NCBI RefSeq assembly: GCF_020410765.1
Contig: NZ_CP084541.1
Coordinates: 2,289,001 to 2,353,000 of the forward strand
Length of the DNA stretch: 64,000 bases
Source: Streptomyces marincola
Lineage (GTDB): Bacteria; Actinomycetota; Actinomycetes; Streptomycetales; Streptomycetaceae
Direction of reading: 5' to 3'
Shown here: piece by piece, positions 1 through 8,029 of the stretch
How the letters are laid out: the number at the start of each line of letters is the position of its first letter
Position numbering within the stretch: the stretch's first letter is position 1
Notes under the pieces: generated by a model
Seen by the model: the letters and a program-made list of their open reading frames with translations, nothing else
The model's database searches: none
What the model was told of the DNA's origin: nothing
Position numbers and translations under genes: made by a program

Positions 1-214
1 AGAAGTTGTCGAGGCCGGTGAACCTCGGGCCCTGCGCGAGGGTGTCGGTGTACAGGCTCATCCGGAACGCGGAGACGGTGGGCACCGCGATGAGCACCAC
101 CACGAGCAGCAGGAACGGCGCCACGAACAGCCAGGCGGTCAGCGTCGTGGGCCTGATCCCGGGCCGCCGGGCGGCCGGGGGCGACGGTGGGCGCACCGCG
201 CGGTCACTGGACAT
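1..214 (-). CDS. Sugar-type ABC importer permease (MalF/UgpA-like), N-terminal fragment
   Basis: Only the first 71 residues lie in the window; the gene runs off the left edge. A Pro/Arg-rich cytoplasmic leader is followed by one strong membrane segment at about residues 27-47 (AWLFVAPFLLLVVVLIAVP) and then by FRMSLYTDTL and GLDNF, the usual start of the first periplasmic loop in carbohydrate-family permeases. The ATG at 214 overlaps the stop of the upstream binding-protein gene by 11 nt, with GGGAGC ahead of it, so the two are translationally coupled. It should form the membrane channel for the lipoprotein encoded by the neighbouring gene. The substrate cannot be read from this fragment. Confidence 0.85.
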   Translation of the reverse strand, partial: MSSDRAVRPPSPPAARRPGIRPTTLTAWLFVAPFLLLVVVLIAVPTVSAFRMSLYTDTLAQGPRFTGLDNF

Positions 215-1616
215 CGAACGCCTGCTCCCTGGCGTAGGCGGCGACCCGCTCCCCGACCACGGCCAGCAGGTCGGGCCAGGGCACCCGGCCGGCCACCGCG
301 TCGTGCAGCGCCACGTCGAAGGTGTCGGTCACGAACCGCTCGAACGGCGAGTGGTCGGAGGCGAGCACCTGCTCGCTCGACTCGATGTACACCTCGTTGA
401 CCCGCTGCCCGCCGAAGAAGTCGGCGGGCCGGCCGGCGAACGCGTCGGAGCGCGCCTGTTCGAGCCGGTCGGGGAACAGGCGGGCCGTCCACAGGGCCAT
501 GTCCCACGCGGTCTGGTCCGCGCCGAAGATCTCCCGGCAGACGACGGCGGCGGCCTCGGGGTCCCGGGCGAAGCGGGTCGCGACGTACGCGGAGCCGCCC
601 CAGTTGCCCGACGCGGGCCGCCCCGGGTCCCACTGCGGGGCGCCGCGCACGCGCCAGCGCCCCGCCTGGTCGACGAGCTTGGACTCGATCTGCCAGCTGT
701 ACCAGCTCGGCGCGAGGCAGGCCCAGTACACGCCGCGCCGGAGGTTGACGTCCATCTCGGTGGAGAAGTACGGGGTGGTGTCCACGAGTCCGGCCCGCAC
801 CAGTCCGCCCCAGAAGTCGATGACGCGCCTGGCCTCCGGGGTGTCGAAGGACAGTCCGAGCCGGGTGGGCTCGCTCATGTCGTACCGGAAGAAGCGCCCG
901 CCCGCCTGGGACACGAGGGTGGTCAGCAGTTCCGACGGGCCGAGCGTGCCGATGAACGCCGAGCGGTCGGCCGCCTTGACGCGTTCGGCCGCGGCGGCGT
1001 AGTCGTCCCAGGTGGCGGGCACCTCGATGCCGTGCCCGGCGAACAGGTCCTCGCGGTGGAACAGGACCAGGGGGCCGGAGTCGACGGGGATGCCGTAGAC
1101 CTCCTCGCCCGCGCCGCACCGTTCCCAGGCCGGCTCCGCGTAGTGCGCCGCGTCCCCGGCCGCGCCGAAGGGGGCGAGGTCGAGGAGGTAGCCGCGGACC
1201 ACGAGGTTGGGGATGAGCGTGCGGTCGATCAGGAACACGTCGGGCGGCCCCGCCTCGGCGTGCAGCGTGGTCTGGAGCTTGGGGTAGAACTCGCCCGCTC
1301 CCCACCCGTTGTCGACCCAGGTGATGTGGATGTCCCGGTGGGTGTCGTTGAAGTGCGCGACCAGCTCGGCGTTGGTCGATTCGAAGCCGCCCCAGACGGT
1401 GACCTCCCGCTTGCCTGCCGGGACGGCTCCGGTCGAGCCGCACGCGGCGAGCAGGGGGGTCGAGGCGGCGGCCAGCGCTCCGCCGAGGAACGCGCGCCGG
1501 GAGAACCGGGGGGACGTGGGAAAACGCGTGAAGGGAAAGGGTCCCGCGGGCGTCCGGCGCCCGCGCCGGACGGGTGGACGACGCCCTGGGGCATCGGTGC
1601 GTACGGTGTCGCTCAA
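204..1616 (-). CDS. Extracellular solute-binding lipoprotein of a sugar-type ABC importer
   Basis: About 470 residues from a TTG start at 1616, chosen because GGGAGAAG lies just upstream; longer in-frame starts exist up to 1721. Residues 40-59 carry a twin-arginine-like SRRAFLGG segment and a lipobox LAAC with Cys59, so the protein is exported and lipid-anchored. The mature part starts VTVWGGFESTNAELVAHFN, the typical opening of family-1 solute-binding proteins (UgpB/MalE-like). It delivers a ligand to the permease encoded downstream. It is divergent from a DUF6282 hydrolase, a racemase-like gene and an amidase, so the ligand may be a nitrogen-containing small molecule rather than a plain sugar; that is inference from context only. 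Confidence 0.85.
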   Translation of the reverse strand: MSDTVRTDAPGRRPPVRRGRRTPAGPFPFTRFPTSPRFSRRAFLGGALAAASTPLLAACGSTGAVPAGKREVTVWGGFESTNAELVAHFNDTHRDIHITWVDNGWGAGEFYPKLQTTLHAEAGPPDVFLIDRTLIPNLVVRGYLLDLAPFGAAGDAAHYAEPAWERCGAGEEVYGIPVDSGPLVLFHREDLFAGHGIEVPATWDDYAAAAERVKAADRSAFIGTLGPSELLTTLVSQAGGRFFRYDMSEPTRLGLSFDTPEARRVIDFWGGLVRAGLVDTTPYFSTEMDVNLRRGVYWACLAPSWYSWQIESKLVDQAGRWRVRGAPQWDPGRPASGNWGGSAYVATRFARDPEAAAVVCREIFGADQTAWDMALWTARLFPDRLEQARSDAFAGRPADFFGGQRVNEVYIESSEQVLASDHSPFERFVTDTFDVALHDAVAGRVPWPDLLAVVGERVAAYAREQAFDVQ

Positions 1617-1704
1617 CGTGCTTCTCCCTCGTGACCAGCCGGGAAGGGGAGTGGGGGCGGACGTGATGGAGAGATGGCCGGGAAACGCCGGTAGCCCGGG
1701 AGTT

Positions 1705-1714
1705 TGTATACGCG
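1705..1714 (+). promoter_or_regulatory. Candidate operator, TGTATACGCG copy 1 (importer side)
   Basis: The exact decamer TGTATACGCG occurs here, 89 nt upstream of the TTG start of the binding-protein gene, and again at 1910-1919. The core GTATAC is a perfect palindrome of the kind bound by FadR/GntR-type regulators (established for the family). No GntR gene is in the window, so the cognate regulator would lie outside it, perhaps beyond the left edge. Sharing of the site by both divergent units suggests joint control. Confidence 0.45.
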
Positions 1715-1736
1715 GAGCCAATCAAGTCAAGCCGTC

Positions 1737-1748
1737 GAAGTTAACTTC
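1737..1748. promoter_or_regulatory. Perfect 12-bp palindrome GAAGTTAACTTC
   Basis: A perfect 12-bp palindrome sits in the divergent intergenic region, flanked by related sequence (TCGAAGTTAACTTCCGA). Its position between two promoters and its symmetry suggest a repressor operator. The regulator is unknown. Confidence 0.4.
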
Positions 1749-1909
1749 CGATTTCGACTTCCTCGCCCGGTCCGGCCCGCACTCCCGGAAAGCGGCCAGC
1801 ACACGCATTCTGAGCTGGCATTACTCCTCCTCGTTCGGAGAGTTCACCGTTCGGCGCCGGAGCCGGGAGCGGCACGACCCTTGACCGCGTCGGGCGATCG
1901 GCCGGAGTG

Positions 1910-1919
1910 TGTATACGCG
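1910..1919 (+). promoter_or_regulatory. Candidate operator, TGTATACGCG copy 2 (hydrolase side)
   Basis: Second exact copy of the decamer seen at 1705-1714, here 42 nt upstream of the GTG start of the DUF6282 gene. Its location would let a bound repressor block the start of the rightward operon. Confidence 0.45.
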
Positions 1920-1960
1920 AGCTGCTGATCGGGCGGCTCGGTATCCCTCCAGGAGGCTCC

Positions 1961-3118
1961 GTGAGCGCGTCTCACTCCCCGTTCGGACCCGAGGACTTCT
2001 ACCGCCGCTCGATGGCGCTGCCGGACCGGCTGCTCGCCGGCGCCATCGACACCCACGTGCACGCGGGTCCTGTGCTGAACTCCAACCCGGGCCACGCGGA
2101 CCCCATCGAGATCGCTCTTGAGGCGCGTGCCGCGGGCATGCGCGGCGTCGTCTACTACGACGTGTTCGGCTGGGCCTCCGGCACGGCGTGGCTGGTCAAC
2201 CGGCACGTGCCCGGTATCCAGTCGTTCGGCGCCTACCTGATGAACTCCTCGCACGGCGGCCTCAATCCGCGCGCCGTCCGCACCGCCCTGCACATGGAGG
2301 GCGGCTGCCGGATGATCAGCTTCGGCTCCCACTGCACCCACTTCCAGGCGTCGCGGGAGTCCACCGTCGTCGACGGCGAGCGGGTGCCGCTGCACGAGGC
2401 GTTCCCCAAGTTCGCCCGCGAGGAGTTGTCCCGCGCCGTGCGCATCCCCACCGAGGGCCCCGTGCCCGACGAACTGGCCGAGATCCTCGAACTGGTCGCC
2501 GAGCACCCCGAGGTGTACCTGAACACCGGCCACGTCTCGCACGACGAGGTGTTCCGCATCGTGGAGCTGGCCGAGCAGTACGGCATCGGCAAGGTCCTGG
2601 TCTCCCACCCGGCGCGCGGGCAGCTGAGCGTGGCGGAGCAGAAGCAGCTCGCCGCCAAGGGCGTGTTCCTCGAAGGCTGCCTGGTGGACATCTACTGCAC
2701 CAGCGTTCCGCTGACCCACTACTACCCGGAGAAGGAGTACATCGACCGCGGCGCCGAGATACCGCACACCCGCAGGCCGGTCGCCCACTACATCGACGAC
2801 CTGCGGCAGGTGGGCCCCGAGCACATCGTCCTCGGCACCGACTACGGGGTGCGGAACCTGCCGACGGCCGTCCAGGGCATGCGCACCTGGATCGCGCTGC
2901 TGCTCGACTACGGCTTCGGCGTCGAGGAGGTGCGGCTGATGACCGCGCACAACCCGGCCCGCCTCATCGGCCTGCCGGTCCTGGACGACACCGCCCTGCT
3001 CGCGGAGTTGAAGGCCGCGGCGGAGGAGCCGGAACGCTCGCGCCACGCCCTGTACCCGGAGGCAGGAGCGCGCCCCGCGGACGGCGCGAGCGGCCGCGCC
3101 GCCGGGCCGGTGTGGTAG
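1961..3118 (+). CDS. DUF6282-type amidohydrolase-superfamily protein
   Basis: A 385-residue protein from GTG at 1961, preceded by CCAGGAGGCTCC, an excellent ribosome site; an upstream in-frame ATG at 1907 lacks one. Metal-hydrolase features are visible: DTHVHAG near the N-terminus (the HxH of strand 1), VSHPARG, and GTDYG (a late Asp ligand). This pattern is typical of TIM-barrel amidohydrolases and I place it in the DUF6282 group. The reaction is unknown; members hydrolyse C-N or C-O bonds or decarboxylate. It is 20 nt upstream of a racemase-like gene, probably in the same operon. The context of importer, racemase-like protein and amidase suggests breakdown of an imported amide, ring or carbamoyl compound. 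Confidence 0.75.
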   Translation: MSASHSPFGPEDFYRRSMALPDRLLAGAIDTHVHAGPVLNSNPGHADPIEIALEARAAGMRGVVYYDVFGWASGTAWLVNRHVPGIQSFGAYLMNSSHGGLNPRAVRTALHMEGGCRMISFGSHCTHFQASRESTVVDGERVPLHEAFPKFAREELSRAVRIPTEGPVPDELAEILELVAEHPEVYLNTGHVSHDEVFRIVELAEQYGIGKVLVSHPARGQLSVAEQKQLAAKGVFLEGCLVDIYCTSVPLTHYYPEKEYIDRGAEIPHTRRPVAHYIDDLRQVGPEHIVLGTDYGVRNLPTAVQGMRTWIALLLDYGFGVEEVRLMTAHNPARLIGLPVLDDTALLAELKAAAEEPERSRHALYPEAGARPADGASGRAAGPVW

Positions 3119-3138
3119 CGCGGGACCGCACCGAGCGC

Positions 3139-3873
3139 ATGCGCATCCTCGTCACCAACTGCAACACCACCGTCGCCATGACGCGTGAGATCGCCGCCGG
3201 GGCCCGCGCCGCGGCGAGCGCGGGCACGGTCATCGTCCCGCTCACGCCCGCCTGGGGGCCGGAATCCGCCGAGGGCTGGCTCGACAGCTACCTCTCGGCG
3301 GCTGCCGTGCTCGACACCCTGCGCGTGCACGACGCGGCGGCCCCCGAGCCGTACCACGCCGTGGTCATGGCCGGGTTCGGCGAGCACGGCAGGGAGGGGG
3401 TGCGCGAACTCCTCGACGTCCCCGTCGTGGACATCACCGAGGCCGCCGCCCACCTGGCCTGCCTGCTCGGCCGCCGCTACGGGGTGGTCACCACCCTGGA
3501 GCGGTCCCGGCCGCTGATCGAGGACAGCCTGCGCACGGCCGGGGTCGCGGCGAACTGCGCGGCCGTGGTCGCCACCGGCCTCGGGGTACTCGAACTGGAC
3601 GAAGGACCCGCGACCACGGCCGCGTTCCTCGACGCGGCCCGGCGGGCCCGCGACGCGGGCGCCGAGGTCCTGGTGCTCGGCTGCGCGGGGATGACCGGCC
3701 TGAGGGAACTGCGCGACCGCGTCGCGGCGGAACTCGGCCTGCCCGTCGTCGACGGCGTGGCCGCCGCCGTCCAGCTCGCGGAGTCCGTCGTCCGCCTGGG
3801 CCTGCGTACCAGCAGGAGCGGATCGTACGCGGCCCTCCGGGACAAACGGCGGGTGTGGGGCGGCGCCGGCTGA
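3139..3873 (+). CDS. Asp/Glu/hydantoin racemase-family protein lacking the first catalytic Cys
   Basis: A 244-residue protein; ATG at 3139 follows the hydrolase stop by 20 nt. It opens MRILVTNCNTT, the characteristic first strand and loop of hydantoin and Asp/Glu racemases, and has the second catalytic-Cys motif VLGCAGM with Cys182. The first site, normally a Cys in a C-F-G/D-D/E-P/H-G motif near residue 76-79, reads MAGFGEHG, so Gly79 stands where the first Cys is expected. Family racemases need both Cys as paired acid/bases, so this protein may be a one-base lyase, decarboxylase or isomerase, or inactive. I assign the family with confidence but not the reaction. Confidence 0.75.
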   Translation: MRILVTNCNTTVAMTREIAAGARAAASAGTVIVPLTPAWGPESAEGWLDSYLSAAAVLDTLRVHDAAAPEPYHAVVMAGFGEHGREGVRELLDVPVVDITEAAAHLACLLGRRYGVVTTLERSRPLIEDSLRTAGVAANCAAVVATGLGVLELDEGPATTAAFLDAARRARDAGAEVLVLGCAGMTGLRELRDRVAAELGLPVVDGVAAAVQLAESVVRLGLRTSRSGSYAALRDKRRVWGGAG

Positions 3874-4047
3874 CGCCGCGCGCCCCTGGGCTCGGGCGCG
3901 TGCCCTCCCGCGCGCCCGCGCCCGGCGCCAGGACCGCGCCGCCCGGGCCGGGGCCTTAACACGCGGGAAACGAGCGGGGGCAGGCGTTCGACATGTCCGG
4001 CGTTTAGCGTCCGCAGCCGTACACCAGGCACGAACAGGGACACACAC

Positions 4048-5352
4048 ATGCACACGTGGAACAGGCGGGCATTCCTCGGCATCGGGTCGGCCGTCGGCGC
4101 CGCGGCGCTGGTGGGCCCGGGGGCACACGGCGCCGCCGCGAGCCCCCGGCGGCCGGGCCCCGGCGCGGCGTTCGACCCGACGGTCTGGCGGGAGTTCGGC
4201 GAGCCGCTGGTGCCGGGGCGGCGCGGGGGGCCGCTGCGCGGCCACACCGTGGCCGTCAAGGACCTCTTCGCCATCGAGGGCCACCGGGTGGGCGCGGGCA
4301 ACCCCGCCTGGCTGGCGGGCAGCCGCCCGGAGCGCGGGACGGCCCCCGCGGTCGCCGCGCTGCTGGCCGCGGGCGCCTCGGTGGCCGGCATCGCGCGGAC
4401 CGACGAGTTCGCCTACAGCCTCGCGGGCACCAACGGCCACTACGGGACGCCGCCCAACCCGCGTGCGCCGGAACGGATATCGGGCGGCTCGACCTCGGGC
4501 CCCGCGAGCGCGGTCTCGCTCGGGCTCGCCACCATCGGGCTCGGTACCGACACCGGGGGCTCGGTGCGCATTCCGGCCTCCTACCAGGGGCTCTACGGCA
4601 TCCGCCCCAGCCACGGCGCGGTGTCGGCCCGGGGGCTGCTGCCGCTGGCCGAGTCCTTCGACACGGTCGGCTGGCTGACCCGGGACGCGCGGACGCTGCG
4701 CGAGGCGGGGAGCGTTCTGCTGCCCGCGGCCCGCCGCAGGCCGCCGTCCGGTGCCGTGCTGTCCCACGAACTCCTCGACGTGGCCTCGCCCGACGTGGCG
4801 TCCTCGGTGCGGCGCGCGGCCGAGCGCTGGCGCGACGCGCGGCTGCCCGCCGTCCGCGAGATCGGCTTCGACACCTCGGTGCTGCCGGCCTGGGTCGCCG
4901 CGTTCCAGACCAAGCAGGGCGTGGAGGCGTGGCGTTACTGGGGCCGGTGGATCTCGCGGCACTGGGACACGCTCAACCCGGACGTGAGGTCCCGCTTCGA
5001 GAAGGCGTCGACCTACTCGGCGCGCGACCTCGCGGCGGCCGAGGACGTGCTCGCCGAGGCGCGGCAGCGGCTGGACGCGCTGCTCGGCCACCGCGTGCTG
5101 ATCCTGCCCGCGGCGTCCTCGATCGCCCCCACGCGCGCCGAGGCGTCGCTGGGCGGGCCGGTCATCGAGGAGGCCAGGGCCAGGACGTTCCAGCTCACCT
5201 GCATCGCGGGCATCACCGGCCGCTGCGCCGTGAGCGTGCCCGTGCGCAGCCGCACCGCGCCCGTCGGCATGTGCCTGGTGGGCCCGCGCGGCAGCGACCG
5301 CCACCTGCTCGACCTGGCGCTGCGGGCCGCGCGCTCCGGGGTGTGCCTGTGA
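4048..5352 (+). CDS. Tat-exported amidase-signature hydrolase
   Basis: A 434-residue amidase-signature enzyme. Residues 1-32 look like a twin-arginine signal (NRRAFLG followed by a hydrophobic run ending AHGAAAS), so it probably acts outside the membrane. The Ser-cisSer-Lys triad is present: Lys71 in AVKDLF, the GGSTSGP loop around 146-152 and nucleophile Ser172 in DTGGSVRIP. It should hydrolyse a carboxamide or similar bond. It is in line with the two upstream genes but separated by 174 nt, so it probably has its own promoter. Exported amidases are less common than cytoplasmic ones; here export would let substrate be cut before uptake by the ABC system. Confidence 0.85.
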   Translation: MHTWNRRAFLGIGSAVGAAALVGPGAHGAAASPRRPGPGAAFDPTVWREFGEPLVPGRRGGPLRGHTVAVKDLFAIEGHRVGAGNPAWLAGSRPERGTAPAVAALLAAGASVAGIARTDEFAYSLAGTNGHYGTPPNPRAPERISGGSTSGPASAVSLGLATIGLGTDTGGSVRIPASYQGLYGIRPSHGAVSARGLLPLAESFDTVGWLTRDARTLREAGSVLLPAARRRPPSGAVLSHELLDVASPDVASSVRRAAERWRDARLPAVREIGFDTSVLPAWVAAFQTKQGVEAWRYWGRWISRHWDTLNPDVRSRFEKASTYSARDLAAAEDVLAEARQRLDALLGHRVLILPAASSIAPTRAEASLGGPVIEEARARTFQLTCIAGITGRCAVSVPVRSRTAPVGMCLVGPRGSDRHLLDLALRAARSGVCL

Positions 5353-5387
5353 GGGGGCGCGCCCGAGGGGCGCGTCCGAACCGGCGC

Positions 5388-5409
5388 GGGCCGTTCCGGT
5401 GAACGGGCC
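5388..5409. terminator. Bidirectional terminator-like hairpin
   Basis: Inverted repeat CCGTTC (5391-5396), loop CGGT, GAACGG (5401-5406), extended by flanking GG/CC pairs with a bulge. It lies between the convergent amidase and ArsR-SRPBCC genes. No T-tract follows, as usual for Streptomyces. Confidence 0.45.
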
Positions 5410-5432
5410 GGAGGCCGTGCCCGCCGGGCCGG

Positions 5433-6245
5433 TCAGGCGCCGTCCCCGGCCGCGGGCGCCGGTTCCGGGAGCGTGTCGCCGGTCTCCAGCAGGGTCTTGA
5501 GGCCGGAGACGATGGCGGGCCAGCCGTGCTTGACCATGCCGCGCAGGGTGCTGCCCGGCACGAAGCCGTCGTGGACGACGGTCAGCCGGACCGTCCCGCC
5601 GAGGGGTTCGATCTCGAAGGCCACCTTCGACCTGGGCTCGGCGGCGAGCGCGGCGTAGGTCTCCGCGTCCACGCCCGCCGCCTCGGCCCACTCGGGCGTG
5701 AGGCCGTGCCACGTGTAGGCGAGTCGCCGGTGGGGCTCGGATTCGAGCACCACCTGCTCGGGGTCCGGGGCGGCGAGGCCCTGGCCGGTCCAGGTCATGG
5801 GGGACCCGGCGCGCCAGTCGGTGGCGAACTCAAGGCCCCAGTAGCGGCGGGTGAACGCCGGATCGGTCAGCGCCTGCCACAGCCGTTCCGGCGTGGTCCT
5901 GATGTACGTGGTGTAGACGAACGCGGGGTCGGTCATGGGTGGCTCCTCCAGTGCGTGCTTCAGGTCCGCGAGCGCCTGCGCCCGCGCGCGGTCGTAACGG
6001 CTGAGCCAGCGGTCGGCGATGGCGTTGACGGGCCCGGCGTCGAGGTAGTGCAGCTTCTCCCGGCCGCGCCTGACGCTGGTGACCAGGCCCGCGGCCTCAA
6101 GCAGGGCGAGGTGCTTGCTGACCGACTGCCGCGCCATGTCCAGTTGGGAGCACAGCTCGCGCAGGGTCTGCCCGTTGCGTGCGTTCAGGCTGTCGAGCAG
6201 CCGGCGCCGGCCGGCGTCGGCCAGCGCCTTGAAGACCTCGTCCAT
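5433..6245 (-). CDS. ArsR-family regulator fused to an SRPBCC (AHSA1-like) domain
   Basis: One continuous reading frame of 270 residues. Residues 1-95 are an ArsR-type winged helix (MDEVFKALADAGRRRLLDSL, then RQSVSKHLALLEAAGLV). From about residue 103 (MTDPAFVYTTYIRTTPERLW) follows an SRPBCC ligand-pocket domain of about 165 residues. The internal Met could look like a second start, but there is no stop between the halves and no ribosome site before it, so I call a fusion, an architecture known in actinomycetes. The start at 6245 follows GGAG. Upstream palindromes at 6261-6282 and 6289-6310 suggest autorepression relieved by a ligand in the SRPBCC pocket. Confidence 0.85.
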   Translation of the reverse strand: MDEVFKALADAGRRRLLDSLNARNGQTLRELCSQLDMARQSVSKHLALLEAAGLVTSVRRGREKLHYLDAGPVNAIADRWLSRYDRARAQALADLKHALEEPPMTDPAFVYTTYIRTTPERLWQALTDPAFTRRYWGLEFATDWRAGSPMTWTGQGLAAPDPEQVVLESEPHRRLAYTWHGLTPEWAEAAGVDAETYAALAAEPRSKVAFEIEPLGGTVRLTVVHDGFVPGSTLRGMVKHGWPAIVSGLKTLLETGDTLPEPAPAAGDGA

Positions 6246-6260
6246 CTCCGACCCTCCCCA

Positions 6261-6282
6261 TAGGCAGCCGTTTGGCTGCCTA
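6261..6282. promoter_or_regulatory. ArsR-type operator, perfect dyad TAGGCAGCC-N4-GGCTGCCTA
   Basis: A perfect 9+9 inverted repeat with a 4-nt spacer lies 16 nt upstream of the ArsR-SRPBCC start. Symmetry, size and position fit autoregulation by an ArsR dimer. Confidence 0.7.
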
Positions 6283-6288
6283 AAACGA

Positions 6289-6310
6289 TAGGCAGCCAGA
6301 CGGCTGCACG
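6289..6310. promoter_or_regulatory. Second, imperfect copy of the ArsR-type operator
   Basis: TAGGCAGCC-AGAC-GGCTGCACG repeats the dyad at 6261-6282 with the last three bases of the right arm diverged. The two copies are 28 nt apart start to start, which could let two dimers bind. Confidence 0.6.
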
Positions 6311-6329
6311 TCAAACGGGCCGAACGCCC

Positions 6330-6367
6330 CCGCCCCGCCGCCACAGCGTTCCGTGGCGGCGGGGCGG
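6330..6367. terminator. Strong hairpin terminator (15-bp perfect stem)
   Basis: Arms 6330-6344 and 6353-6367 are perfect reverse complements around an 8-nt loop AGCGTTCC. It lies 19 nt past the stop of the PQQ-like gene (minus strand) and upstream of the ArsR promoter, so it should end transcription coming from the right. Confidence 0.75.
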
Positions 6368-6385
6368 AGGCGCGCGGGGCGGCGG

Positions 6386-8029
6386 TCAGCCGCCGTAGCC
6401 GAAGGCGTCCGGGTCGTTCGGGCCGGGAGCGCCGCGCACGGCGAGCATGCGGCCGTCCTGGTAGAAGTAGCGGTACGTGGTGGCCGCGGGCACCTGCCCG
6501 CTGTCGTTGACCACCGGCGCCCCCGTGGTGCCGAGGACCTCGCCGGTCGCGGCGTCGAAGCGCGCGATGCCCAGTTCGCCGGTGCCCGAGCGCGGGCCGG
6601 TGGCGACCACCACGGCGCCGTCCTCGACCGTCACCGGCTGGGTCGCGTGGGCGTCCGGCAGGGCGGCGGCCCACCGCCGCTCGCCGGTGGCGAGGTCGAA
6701 GGCGACGAGCTGGTTCGGCGCGCCGCCCTCCGGCAGCGTGACCGCGTAGAGCGCGTTCTCGATCACCCGCAACGGCGGTGGCACGTGCTCGGTCTCGCTC
6801 AGGGCCCGGCCGAACCCGCCGTCGCCCTGCGCCACACCGCCCCGTGCGCTCCCGTCCCCCAGCTCAACCTCCGCGACGACCTCCATCTCCTCGTCCAGCA
6901 CCAGGCCGATGGCCGCGTGGTTCCCGCGCACGTACCCGACCAGGGGATCGGCCGACAGCAGCGCCGGGGTCAGCAGGCCGCTCTCCGGATCGGTCCCGGC
7001 GAAGGTGCGCTCCCGCGCCGTCTCCCCCGTGGCCGGGTCCACGACCGCGAACTGGACCTGGTCCCGGAGCCGCCCGCAGGTCTGCGCGAGCACCACCCGC
7101 GTGTCGGTGGCCAGCATGTCCTCGGCCCCGCAGCCCGGTTCCCCCTCGAAGGACACCTCGCGCTGCCAACGGCGCTGCCCGTCCGCGAGGTTCAGGCCGA
7201 CCAGGCCTTGGTCCTGCGCGATGACCACCGTGTCGCCGACGATTTCGAGGACCGCGCCGTTCCGCGCGTGATCGCCCTGCCGCGGCGCGGAGATCGGCTG
7301 CCGCCACCCCAGCTCGCCCGAGGCGAGGTCGAGGACCGTGGCGGTGTCGCACTCGATCCGGTTGCCCACCGAGCCGGGACCGACGGCCAGGGCGGCCCGA
7401 CCGTCCACGCCCCGGCTGCCCGCGCCGCAGAACGCCTGCCCGTCCGGCGGCGCGGCCTGCCACACGACCTGCCCGTCGGCCTGCGAGAACGCGGTGACGC
7501 CGCTCTCCGCCACCCGCACCACGGTGTCGCCGGCCGTCCAGGCCGTGATGACCTTGTCCGTCGTCGGCCGCTCCGCGGTGGCCAGCCAGCTGCCGCCACC
7601 GTCCGCGTCGGCCCCGCCCTCCCCCGGCGGGCCGAACGCCTCGGTGCCCGGGTCGTCGTCCGACCCGCCGAGCAGGGGAACGGCGACGGCGGCGCCGACG
7701 GCCAGCACCACGACGGGCGCCAGCCACGGCCACACCCGCTTGCCCTTCCGCCGGCGCCCGGGGCCCGGCCCGCCGGGGCCCGACCCGGGCGGGCCCTGGG
7801 GCGGTCGCGGCGCCGGGTCGGGATACCGCGGGTGCTGCGGGTGCTGCGGGACATGGAACTGGTTCGGGTACGGCGGCTGTTGCTGCGGCTGGGGCAACGG
7901 CGGCGGACCGGGCGGCGGATACTGCGGCGGCCGGTGGTGCCGCGGCGGCTGGGCCGAGTACGGCGGCGGACCGTTCGGCGGACCGGGCGGCTCCTGCGGT
8001 CGCCACTGCGGTGGATTCGGAATGCCCAC
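6386..8029 (-). CDS. Membrane-anchored PQQ-like beta-propeller protein with Pro-rich N-terminus
   Basis: A 547-residue protein from GTG at 8029 with AAGGA upstream. Residues 1-105 are Pro/Gln/Gly-rich and cytoplasmic, ending in a basic GRRRKGKR stop-transfer cluster. One membrane segment follows at about 112-132 (WPWLAPVVVLAVGAAVAVPLL), then a long extracellular part with repeated DLASGELGW, NLADGQRRW and DLATGERRW blades typical of PQQ-like (BamB-type) propellers. No PQQ-dehydrogenase active-site residues are evident, so it is more likely a binding or scaffold protein than a quinoprotein enzyme. It is a single gene; function unknown. Confidence 0.8.
   Translation of the reverse strand: MGIPNPPQWRPQEPPGPPNGPPPYSAQPPRHHRPPQYPPPGPPPLPQPQQQPPYPNQFHVPQHPQHPRYPDPAPRPPQGPPGSGPGGPGPGRRRKGKRVWPWLAPVVVLAVGAAVAVPLLGGSDDDPGTEAFGPPGEGGADADGGGSWLATAERPTTDKVITAWTAGDTVVRVAESGVTAFSQADGQVVWQAAPPDGQAFCGAGSRGVDGRAALAVGPGSVGNRIECDTATVLDLASGELGWRQPISAPRQGDHARNGAVLEIVGDTVVIAQDQGLVGLNLADGQRRWQREVSFEGEPGCGAEDMLATDTRVVLAQTCGRLRDQVQFAVVDPATGETARERTFAGTDPESGLLTPALLSADPLVGYVRGNHAAIGLVLDEEMEVVAEVELGDGSARGGVAQGDGGFGRALSETEHVPPPLRVIENALYAVTLPEGGAPNQLVAFDLATGERRWAAALPDAHATQPVTVEDGAVVVATGPRSGTGELGIARFDAATGEVLGTTGAPVVNDSGQVPAATTYRYFYQDGRMLAVRGAPGPNDPDAFGYGG

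Larger units (their letters stand above)
1617..1960. promoter_or_regulatory. Divergent promoter region between the ABC importer and the DUF6282 operon
   Basis: This 344-nt stretch has no convincing gene. It separates two divergent transcription units and has three sequence elements listed separately: two copies of TGTATACGCG (1705-1714 and 1910-1919) and the perfect palindrome GAAGTTAACTTC (1737-1748). The stretch 1720-1860 is less GC-rich than its surroundings, as expected for a promoter region. The Shine-Dalgarno sequence CCAGGAGG of the rightward operon is at its right end. Confidence 0.6.

Noticed and set aside
6..1634. Long rightward open frame of 542 codons
   Set aside because: It is the antisense shadow of the binding-protein gene. 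The minus-strand frame has a signal, lipobox and family motifs; the plus frame is low-complexity Gly/Arg/Val with no motif.
5433..5936. Separate AHSA1/SRPBCC gene starting at the internal ATG
   Set aside because: The frame is continuous with the ArsR domain, no stop intervenes and no ribosome site precedes the internal ATG, so a fusion is the simpler reading.
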